Of a stretch of DNA of 10,653 nt, positions 5,482 to 10,653 are shown piece by piece (position 1 is the first letter of the stretch; each line of letters opens with the position of its first letter). Source of the DNA: an uncultured Eubacteriales bacterium. Its GTDB lineage: Bacteria; Bacillota; Clostridia; Oscillospirales; Oscillospiraceae. The notes under the pieces were generated by a model. It made no database searches. It worked only from the letters and a program-made list of their open reading frames with translations, and was not told the origin of the DNA. The stretch spans positions 1 to 10,653 of the forward strand of contig CABVBV010000068.1 of assembly GCA_902496595.1 (NCBI GenBank). Reading direction: 5' to 3'. The position numbers and the translations under genes were made by a program.

Positions 5482-6924
5482 TCAACCAACATCTTCAAGG
5501 ATGCATTTTACGATTCCGTCACAGGAGATGTCACCGGCGACAAGAGCCCGGGCTCCGGCGGGCAGGGAAGCGGCGGTGACGGGGCCGACGCAGACTGCGG
5601 TAGACTGGGAAAGGTCATGCGACTCAAAATAGTCGCGCACGGCGGAAGCGCTGCCGAAGACGATGTAGTCTGCGCTCACGTTTCTGGAGCGGCAGACGCT
5701 GTCATAAACTGCGATATCGCGGAAGCCCGGGAGCTCGCCCAGAGCTTCGGAGAGCTCGGCGGAGCCGTTCTTTGACCTGAGGAGCAGTATGGTTTCACCT
5801 CCGTGGAGGCGTCCTTGCAGGGCTCTTGCCAGAGCGCAGCTCGTGTGCTGCGGCGGTATTAGGTCTGGGTTCAGACCGCGCCGCCTCAGCGCCTCGCCTG
5901 TCGCGGGGCCGATGGCGGCGAGCTTCCAGCCCCCGGCCCTTCTGAGGTCGAGCCCACGGTCAAAGAGCTTGTCCAGAGCCAGCTCAACGCCGTTCGCGGA
6001 GCTGAAAACTAGCCAGCCGGAGCCCTCACACAGCTGCTCCGGCCGGAGCTCAAAGTCGAGGGGCAGCAGCTGCGTCCTGGACGCGGTAACAGTCGTTGCC
6101 CCGAGCGGTTCGAGGCGCTCGACAAGGCGCTTCCTGAAGCTCTCAGTGCCTGTGAGAGCCACGCGGATCCCGGAGAGCGAGCCTTGTGCGATTGACTTGA
6201 ACTCGAGAGCGGCGGATGGGCCGACAACGATGACAGCCGGGGCTTCGGCTCCATACTCACGGGCCTTTCCGGCTATGTCGGCCAGGCAACCGCGAATGCA
6301 GAGCGGCCTGGCGGCGTTCCCGCCCGAGACTACCGCCGCCGGGGCTGTTGGAGCCATACCCGCCTCGATCAGAGCCCCGGCAAGCCTGCCGAGCCTGCCG
6401 AGCCCCATGAGGAACACCAGAGTGCCGTGGAGCTTCGCAAGCTCCGGCAGATCTTCCGGAAGCTCATCTCCCGAGGTGTGCGCAGTGATGACATGGAAAC
6501 TCCGGGCAAGGCCGCGATGCGTGACCGGGATGCCCGCAAGTTCAGGTATCGCGACTGCGGAGCTGATGCCGGGCACAAGCTCACAATAGACTCCGGCCTC
6601 GTTCAGCGCCAGAAATTCCTCACCTCCGCGGCCAAACACAAAAGGGTCGCCTCCCTTTAGCCGCACGACCCTGGAGAACCTGCCCGCGCAGTCAATAAGC
6701 AGACGGTTTATCTCCTCCTGCCTCATAGAGTGCCGCCCGGCCCTTTTGCCGACGTGGAACCGTTCGGCTCCAGCCGGGGCAAGCGACAATATGTCCTCGT
6801 CGATGAGGTCGTCGTAAACCAGACAGTCGCAGTCCGATATGAGCTGAAGCGCCCTGAGCGTCAACATTTCCGGGCCTCCGCAGCCCGCGCCTGTGAGGTA
6901 TACCTTTCCAAATCTACTGTTCAT
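5482..6924 (-). CDS. cobA-hemD: Fused uroporphyrinogen-III C-methyltransferase / uroporphyrinogen-III synthase
   Basis: A 480-residue fusion of two tetrapyrrole enzymes. Residues 1-245 are the SAM-dependent methyltransferase (CobA/SUMT) that turns uroporphyrinogen III into precorrin-2, with VYLTGAGCGGPEML (8-21), VVRLKGGDPFVFGRGGEE (86-103), VPGISSA (117-123) and GIPVTHRG (131-138). Residues about 250-480 are uroporphyrinogen-III synthase (HemD), which closes hydroxymethylbilane with inversion of ring D; SSANGVE, GPATGEALRRRG and FGSASAVRDYF are recognisable. This fused order is known in Bacillota and some other anaerobes. The start at 6924 follows GGAGG (6931-6935) and overlaps the end of the dehydrogenase gene by 11 bases; the longer open frame upstream lies inside that gene. 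It is the last gene of the operon. hemA, hemL, hemB and hemC, needed for its substrate, are not in the window. The product feeds siroheme and possibly cobalamin. Confidence 0.95.
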   Translation of the reverse strand: MNSRFGKVYLTGAGCGGPEMLTLRALQLISDCDCLVYDDLIDEDILSLAPAGAERFHVGKRAGRHSMRQEEINRLLIDCAGRFSRVVRLKGGDPFVFGRGGEEFLALNEAGVYCELVPGISSAVAIPELAGIPVTHRGLARSFHVITAHTSGDELPEDLPELAKLHGTLVFLMGLGRLGRLAGALIEAGMAPTAPAAVVSGGNAARPLCIRGCLADIAGKAREYGAEAPAVIVVGPSAALEFKSIAQGSLSGIRVALTGTESFRKRLVERLEPLGATTVTASRTQLLPLDFELRPEQLCEGSGWLVFSSANGVELALDKLFDRGLDLRRAGGWKLAAIGPATGEALRRRGLNPDLIPPQHTSCALARALQGRLHGGETILLLRSKNGSAELSEALGELPGFRDIAVYDSVCRSRNVSADYIVFGSASAVRDYFESHDLSQSTAVCVGPVTAASLPAGARALVAGDISCDGIVKCILEDVG

Positions 6925-7531
6925 CCTCAGCCTCCAGAAACGCCGTAAGTTCCTCCTCGCCCGGCGCACGGCCCAGCTCTCGGCACAGACCGAAGAGCCT
7001 TGCGAAAAGGCCGCTGCGCTTTCCAATGTCGGGAAAACGCCCTTTCACCTGCGGGCGCACTGTGCGAAGCCAGTCGAGCATCTCCTCCAGACCTTCCGGC
7101 AGGGCCTCGTCGAGCCTGTCTCTGGCCCAGGCGGCGGCCGTGGGGCTGGCTCCCCCGGTCGTGACGCCCGCTGAGAGCGCCCCGCGCCTGAGCAGGGCGG
7201 GGAAGATGAAGCTGCAATCGTCGGGTTCGTCCACGACGTTTACGGGGATACCGCGCTCACGGCAGAGCAGCGATATCCTCCGGTTCAGCTCACGGTCGGA
7301 GGTCGCTGCGATGACCAGACCGGCGTTATCGATGTCCGAATCCTCAAAACAGCGGCGGAGCAGCCGGAACCGCGGGTCGAGCTCAAGCTCAGGGCAGAAC
7401 TCCGGTGCGACCAGACGTATCGCCGCCCCGTAGTCCGCGAGGCTCACAGCCTTTCGTCCGGCCACGCGACCTCCGCCAACAATCAGTATGTCGAGACCGT
7501 CAAGTTCGATAAACAGTGGAAATAGGGCCAT
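6914..7531 (-). CDS. sirC: Precorrin-2 dehydrogenase / sirohydrochlorin ferrochelatase (Met8/CysG N-terminal type)
   Basis: A 205-residue enzyme that oxidises precorrin-2 to sirohydrochlorin with NAD and, in bifunctional members, inserts iron to give siroheme. The NAD-binding Rossmann motif is VGGGRVAGRKA (18-28). NVVDEPDDCSFIFPALLRRG (98-117) contains the conserved aspartate D101, and TTGGASPTAA (125-134) is the family's hallmark. The length is that of stand-alone Met8-type proteins, without a fused methyltransferase; that activity is in the next gene. I chose ATG 7531 because TAGGTGG (7543-7537) sits five bases before it and overlaps the ATPase stop codon. A GTG at 7540 would add three residues. 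Whether it also chelates iron cannot be decided from sequence; no separate sirohydrochlorin chelatase is visible here. Confidence 0.94.
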   Translation of the reverse strand: MALFPLFIELDGLDILIVGGGRVAGRKAVSLADYGAAIRLVAPEFCPELELDPRFRLLRRCFEDSDIDNAGLVIAATSDRELNRRISLLCRERGIPVNVVDEPDDCSFIFPALLRRGALSAGVTTGGASPTAAAWARDRLDEALPEGLEEMLDWLRTVRPQVKGRFPDIGKRSGLFARLFGLCRELGRAPGEEELTAFLEAEDEQ

Positions 7532-7540
7532 AGAAACCAC

Positions 7541-8296
7541 CTACGCGAAATAGTACTGCCAGCCGTCCCCGGTGCTTACGCGCCTGAGCCGGACGCCGAA
7601 GACTCTGTCCACAACTCCGGAGGAAAATATCTCTTCCGGAGCACCGAGCGCCGCAAGAGCGCCGTCGGATAGTATCGCAAGCCTGCCTGCCCGCTTCATT
7701 GCAAGGCAGAGGTCGTGCAGAACGATGACAACGGCTCGGCCCTCGGCGGCGAGCGCAGACGCCGTGTCCATTACCCGGAGCTGATGACCGATGTCGAGGA
7801 AGGCGGTCGGCTCGTCCATCATCACAGTCTGAGTCTCTTGAGCCAGGGCCATGGCCAGATACGCCCGCTGCCTCTGACCTCCGGAGAGCTCAGGTACCGG
7901 CCTCTGAGCGAGCTCGAGCGCGTCAGCCCGCTCAAGTGCCGCGTCAACAATGCCGTAGTCCTCATCCCGATAGTGCCTGGGATAACTAAGATATGGGAAC
8001 CTGCCGTGCAGCACCATGCGCCTGACGCTTATACTGGGCACCCCGCGCTCCTGAGGCATATAGGCCACCTTTCTGGCCGTCTCACGCGGGCTCAGTTTGC
8101 GCATGGGGACGCCGTCAAAGCATATCTCACCTGCCATGACCGGCTCGATCCCCGCAACGGCCTTTAAAAGCGTGCTTTTGCCGCAGCCGTTTGGCCCGGC
8201 AAGCACGAGAACTTCACCCGGCACGAAATCCAGGCTCACATCTCTGAAAACCGCCTGACCGTTGTATCCCACCGAGAGTTTTTTTATCTCAATCAT
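7541..8296 (-). CDS. ABC transporter ATPase, iron-chelate/cobalamin type (FecE/BtuD family)
   Basis: A 251-residue nucleotide-binding subunit that powers import through the permease encoded just upstream. Walker A GPNGCGKST (34-42), Q-loop Q82, signature LSGGQRQR (137-144), Walker B VMMDEP (158-163) with catalytic E162, and switch H194 in VLHD are all intact. SPRETARKVAYMPQ (69-82) is characteristic of the siderophore, heme and B12 group. The ATG at 8296 gives the usual protein start (MIEIKKLSVGYNG) and has AAAGGGG seven bases upstream. It overlaps the permease stop by eight bases and ends flush with the Met8-type gene, so all are translationally coupled. The transported substrate is not determined by this subunit. 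Confidence 0.95.
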   Translation of the reverse strand: MIEIKKLSVGYNGQAVFRDVSLDFVPGEVLVLAGPNGCGKSTLLKAVAGIEPVMAGEICFDGVPMRKLSPRETARKVAYMPQERGVPSISVRRMVLHGRFPYLSYPRHYRDEDYGIVDAALERADALELAQRPVPELSGGQRQRAYLAMALAQETQTVMMDEPTAFLDIGHQLRVMDTASALAAEGRAVVIVLHDLCLAMKRAGRLAILSDGALAALGAPEEIFSSGVVDRVFGVRLRRVSTGDGWQYYFA

Positions 8297-9314
8297 GCCT
8301 GCGCCCCTTTCTTTGCCGGAGCAGCAGCCAGACGAAAAAGGGCCCGCCGATGAAGGACAGCGCAATGCCTACGGGCAGCTCGTATGGCTGGAACAGCATA
8401 CGCGACAAAAGATCGCACAGCAGCAGCATAACGGCTCCTCCCATAGCGCAGCCGGGCAGGAGCAGCCGGCTCTCGTCTCCGACCAGCCTGCGCATGATGT
8501 GCGGCACAATAAGTCCAATAAAGCCCAGAAGCCCCGCGAAGCTCACCGCAGCTCCTGCAAGCGCCGCCGCAACGGCGAGCAGGAGGATGCGCATCTTCCC
8601 GGCCCTCAGCCCGAGGCTCCGGGCCGTGTCTCGCCCAAGCATGAGCAGATCAAGCTCGTGTGTGAGCGAAAAGGCCAAAGCCAACGCGGCGAGCACTACC
8701 CAGGCGGCAGGCGAGAGCTTCGACATGGTAAGCCCGGAGAGACTGCCGATACGGAAATCCGAATAGCCGACCAGCGCATCGGGAACAAAGGTCACGACCG
8801 CGTCCACTCCGGCCGAGAGCACACTGGAGATGGCCACGCCGCCAAGCACCAGAGTGATCTTGGAAGCCCCGGTGCGCTCGGCGATCAGCAGCACGAGAAG
8901 CACGCTCAAAAGCGCGCCAAAAAAAGCCGCGAACGGCACAAGCGCATACGCCCCGGGGAAAAACGCACAGCAGATGGCGGCGGCAAGACCCGCGCCGGAG
9001 TTTACACCGATGACGTTCGGAGCCGCGAGCGGGTTTGAGAGCACGCCCTGTATTATCGCGCCGGAGACGGCAAGCGCCGCGCCGGCAACTATGCAGCCGC
9101 AGGTGCGTGGAAGCCTGGCGTAGAGCGCGATCCTGTCGGCGGTAGTCACCGCGTCGGCCTTGAAGAGAGCCGACACGACCTCGACCGGGCTGAGGCTCAC
9201 CGGCCCTAACATCAAGCTCAGGCAGGCGGATGCGAGAGTTATCAGAAATAGGGTCAGATACAGCCTCAGGAGCGGCTTTTCAGGCCGGATAGAGGATGTC
9301 TGCGAGTTTTTCAT
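8289..9314 (-). CDS. FecCD-family ABC transporter permease
   Basis: A 341-residue integral membrane protein, of normal length for the FecCD/BtuC group, with roughly nine or ten hydrophobic segments. Family landmarks are ARLPRTCGCIVAGAALAVSG (66-85), GVLSNPLAAPNVIGVNSGAG (90-109) and GFIGLIVPHIMRRLVG (264-279); the last carries the cytoplasmic loop that contacts the ATPase. It forms a homodimeric channel for chelated iron, heme or corrinoids delivered by the binding lipoprotein. I chose the ATG at 9314 (MKNSQTSSIRPEKP) because a G-rich site (9326-9321) precedes it and it gives the standard short cytoplasmic N-terminus. The open frame extends further upstream only inside the lipoprotein gene. 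It overlaps that gene by 35 bases and the ATPase gene by 8. Confidence 0.95.
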   Translation of the reverse strand: MKNSQTSSIRPEKPLLRLYLTLFLITLASACLSLMLGPVSLSPVEVVSALFKADAVTTADRIALYARLPRTCGCIVAGAALAVSGAIIQGVLSNPLAAPNVIGVNSGAGLAAAICCAFFPGAYALVPFAAFFGALLSVLLVLLIAERTGASKITLVLGGVAISSVLSAGVDAVVTFVPDALVGYSDFRIGSLSGLTMSKLSPAAWVVLAALALAFSLTHELDLLMLGRDTARSLGLRAGKMRILLLAVAAALAGAAVSFAGLLGFIGLIVPHIMRRLVGDESRLLLPGCAMGGAVMLLLCDLLSRMLFQPYELPVGIALSFIGGPFFVWLLLRQRKGRRHD

Positions 9315-10215
9315 AGGCTTCCCCCCAGCGGGCGTTGGGTTTGAGGTTGTAGAGCGAGTGCTCCAGAGTGTAGAACCGGCCTTTCCGCACAGCCTCAAGG
9401 CCGGCCCAGGCGGGGTCTGAGAGCAGGGTCTGCTGCAGCGTCTCCATGGCGTTCGATGGGTCTGAACCCTGGAGAACGACAAAGATGTAGTCCGGCTCGG
9501 CGGCGATGATGTACTCCAGGCTCAGAGTCTCAAGCGGCACATCTCCGCTGTCGGCAAGGTTCGTACAGCCGAGGTCGCGCAGCATCTCGCCGAGAACGAA
9601 GCCCTCGCTCCCTTTGACTTTGACGCTCACTCCGGTCGCCCGCATACATATGACCGTCGGCGCAGAGCCGTCCTGCCTTGAGATGGCGGCGTCCGCCTGC
9701 TTCCGGACTTCGGCGCCGAAGGTCTCGAAATTCTCAGGGCAGCCGGTGAGTTTGGTGCAGATGTCGAGCATATTCAGGTAGTCGTCCAGACTCTGCACGT
9801 CGAAGTAGGCCGTGGTGATGCCCGCACCGGCGAGCACGTCTTCCAGCTCGAGGTCGGCTGAGGTGTTGCAGCTGGCGATGACGAGATCCGGCTCCGAGGC
9901 GAGCAGCTTTTCCAGACTGGGTTCCTTGACCGCGCCGAGGTTTGTTACCATATCCGAGAGCCCGAGGTCAAAGGATGTCCAACTGTCGTCCGCTGCGGCA
10001 ACGAGGGTGCTTTTCCCCCCAGCCAGGCACCAGATGTCGGCGAAGCTGCCGATAAGCGCCGCAACGCGCTGCGGTGCTTCCGAAACAGTTACAGTCCTCC
10101 CGAGGTCGTCCGTAAACTCGAGGAAAGCCTCGGAACCACCGTCCGCCTCCTCCACAGCCCCGCACCCGCTCAGCAGGACAGAGAGCGCAAGTAAAAAGAA
10201 AAGAGCACGTTTCAT
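9280..10215 (-). CDS. Substrate-binding lipoprotein of an iron-chelate/corrinoid-type ABC importer
   Basis: A 311-residue surface lipoprotein (periplasmic-binding-protein 2 fold, FepB/BtuF group). The N-terminus is a signal peptide with lipobox LSGC, cysteine C18 being the lipid anchor. Residues about 32-60 (FLEFTDDLGRTVTVSEAPQR onward) are the typical first lobe strand, and SLEKLLASEPDLVIAS (100-115) is the well-known family motif. The C-terminal PNARWGEAYEKLADILYP (293-310) is common in Bacillota members. No motif fixes the ligand; ferric siderophore, heme or corrinoid are all possible. It is the first gene of the operon, with GGAG (10226-10223) seven bases before the ATG and a promoter at 10247-10275. 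Its presence with siroheme genes suggests metal or tetrapyrrole uptake. Confidence 0.93.
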   Translation of the reverse strand: MKRALFFLLALSVLLSGCGAVEEADGGSEAFLEFTDDLGRTVTVSEAPQRVAALIGSFADIWCLAGGKSTLVAAADDSWTSFDLGLSDMVTNLGAVKEPSLEKLLASEPDLVIASCNTSADLELEDVLAGAGITTAYFDVQSLDDYLNMLDICTKLTGCPENFETFGAEVRKQADAAISRQDGSAPTVICMRATGVSVKVKGSEGFVLGEMLRDLGCTNLADSGDVPLETLSLEYIIAAEPDYIFVVLQGSDPSNAMETLQQTLLSDPAWAGLEAVRKGRFYTLEHSLYNLKPNARWGEAYEKLADILYPA

Positions 10216-10246
10216 GTAACAACTCCAAAGAATTATTGACCACTAT

Positions 10247-10275
10247 ATAATAAAACGCGGCCGGACATATTGCAA
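10247..10275 (-). promoter_or_regulatory. Promoter of the importer-siroheme operon
   Basis: On the minus strand TTGCAA (10275-10270), 17 bases, then TATTAT (10252-10247). The start is expected near 10240, giving a leader of only about 25 bases, too short for a cobalamin riboswitch. An inverted repeat TTATT (10233-10237) / AATAA (10249-10253) overlaps the -10 and could be an operator, although it does not resemble a good Fur box. The -35 lies in the loop of the hairpin at 10257-10285. Confidence 0.55.
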
Positions 10276-10285
10276 GCCCGGCCGC
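10257..10285 (-). terminator. Hairpin followed by T-rich tract, possible third ssrA terminator
   Basis: GCGGCCGG (10257-10264) pairs with CCGGCCGC (10278-10285) over a 13-base loop. On the minus strand it is followed by GTTTTATTATA, so it can act as a terminator for read-through from ssrA. It physically overlaps the importer promoter, which is an unusual arrangement. Confidence 0.5.
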
Positions 10286-10390
10286 ACCTGATAAGATCGC
10301 GAATCGTCAATCCATAGGCAATGTGCCTTTAGTGGCAAATGCGGCGTAGCGGGTGCGGATATTGCGCCTTTACCCGGAAACAGCCAAAGA

Positions 10391-10428
10391 AAAAAGCCCG
10401 AAAGCAGCAGTGCCCAGCCCCATTCGGG
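10391..10428 (-). terminator. Second tandem terminator behind ssrA
   Basis: On the minus strand CCCGAA (10428-10423) pairs with TTCGGG (10402-10397) around a 20-base loop and is followed by CTTTTTTCTTT. The stem is only six pairs, so it is weaker than its neighbour at 10429-10482, but the U-tract is good. Confidence 0.5.
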
Positions 10429-10482
10429 AAAAAAAGCACCGCAACCTTGACGCAAAGCGTATCAAAACTGCGGTGCTTTTTT
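10429..10482 (-). terminator. Main rho-independent terminator of ssrA
   Basis: On the minus strand AAAAAAGCACCGCA (10482-10469) pairs with TGCGGTGCTTTTTT (10443-10430), a perfect 14-bp stem with a T-run to 10429. The 25-base loop can form a small inner helix (TTGA-CGC with GCG-TA-TCAA). The stem begins at the last base of the encoded CCA, so termination is immediate. Confidence 0.85.
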
Positions 10483-10653
10483 GGTGGAGTCGGGGGGAAT
10501 CGAACCCCCGTCCGAAAGTGCTTCCTCGGGGACTTCTCCGGGCGCAGAGAGTCCTTTTTATTCCCTTCCCCGAGCGTGGACGCTCACACTCACGGGGTCG
10601 GTAGCTTCATTGTGCATGGTGCGCTCAAAGCTTTGCGCACTCACGTTCGCCGC
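10482..10653 (-). ncRNA. ssrA: tmRNA (ssrA), 3' part, cut by the window edge
   Basis: The minus strand ends GGACGGGGGTTCGATTCCCC followed by the CGACTCC acceptor strand and ACCA, the T arm and 3' acceptor of transfer-messenger RNA, which frees stalled ribosomes. Unlike a tRNA, the sequence before the T arm is not an anticodon arm; it is a series of stems, GAGCG/CGCTC (10572-10576 with 10581-10585) inside CCCC/GGGG pairing (10568-10571 with 10594-10597), and GTGCGC/GCGCAC (10619-10624 with 10635-10640). These fit the pseudoknots of the 3' half. About 170 bases are present out of a usual 350 or so. The tag reading frame and 5' half lie beyond 10653, so the tag peptide cannot be read. Confidence 0.92.

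Noticed and set aside
5789..6589. Long plus-strand open frame antisense to CobA-HemD
   Set aside because: It is the complementary shadow of a clearly recognised gene, rich in Ser, Arg and Pro, without a ribosome-binding site.
10243..10455. Minus-strand 70-residue open frame with a hydrophobic stretch
   Set aside because: It spans the tmRNA terminators and the importer promoter, and the hydrophobic part is translated T-runs and GC-rich DNA.
10216..10480. Cobalamin or other riboswitch before the importer operon
   Set aside because: The predicted leader is about 25 bases, and I see no conserved B12-box-like sequence between ssrA and the first gene.
10353..10604. Plus-strand open frame over the ssrA terminator and 3' end
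   Set aside because: The ESNPRP stretch is antisense translation of the tmRNA T arm. The frame crosses a strong terminator.

Overview
This is a compact, GC-rich bacterial chromosomal segment with no sign of phage, insertion sequence or CRISPR. Canonical TTGACA-type promoters, genomically encoded CCA ends on the tRNAs, a lipoprotein-type binding protein and a run of anaerobe-type iron-sulfur ATPases point to a strict anaerobe. Clostridia-type Bacillota and Synergistota both fit. Heavy use of AGG/AGA arginine and ATA isoleucine codons despite the GC content slightly favours a lineage with that habit, but I cannot name the organism.

Layout. (1) 1-610: a minus-strand tRNA operon, transcribed Arg(TCT), His(GTG), Gln(TTG), Lys(TTT), with a good promoter at 582-610 and three perfect hairpins in its spacers. 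(2) 650-3577: a plus-strand operon with its own promoter, two copies of a palindromic operator and a terminator. It encodes a DUF134 (UPF0251) regulator, a NifX/NifB-like small protein, two MinD/Mrp-type P-loop ATPases that each carry two 4Fe-4S clusters, and a second NifX-like protein with a His/Cys-rich tail. This is the gene content of 'orange protein' (ORP)-type clusters known from anaerobes. (3) 3623-5477: a two-component pair, a shortened KdpD-like histidine kinase and a KdpE/OmpR-type response regulator with no potassium pump genes beside them, ending in a strong hairpin shared with the convergent operon. (4) 10275-5482, minus strand: five overlapping genes encoding a metal-chelate-type ABC importer (lipoprotein, permease, ATPase), precorrin-2 dehydrogenase/ferrochelatase and a CobA-HemD fusion. 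(5) 10391-10653, minus strand: the 3' part of tmRNA (ssrA) followed by two, possibly three, terminators; its tag-coding part lies beyond the window. The 110 bases at 10286-10395 hold no feature I can support.

How the genes may work together. The ORP-type operon looks like an ATP-driven metallocluster assembly or trafficking device: two cluster-binding ATPases plus two small NifX-fold proteins that could accept a metal-sulfur cofactor, controlled by the first gene's product acting on the GACATATGTC sites. The minus-strand operon couples uptake of a chelated metal or tetrapyrrole with siroheme/precorrin-2 synthesis. Both themes are metal and cofactor supply. A regulatory link between them is conjecture, resting on one operator half-site in the transporter promoter.
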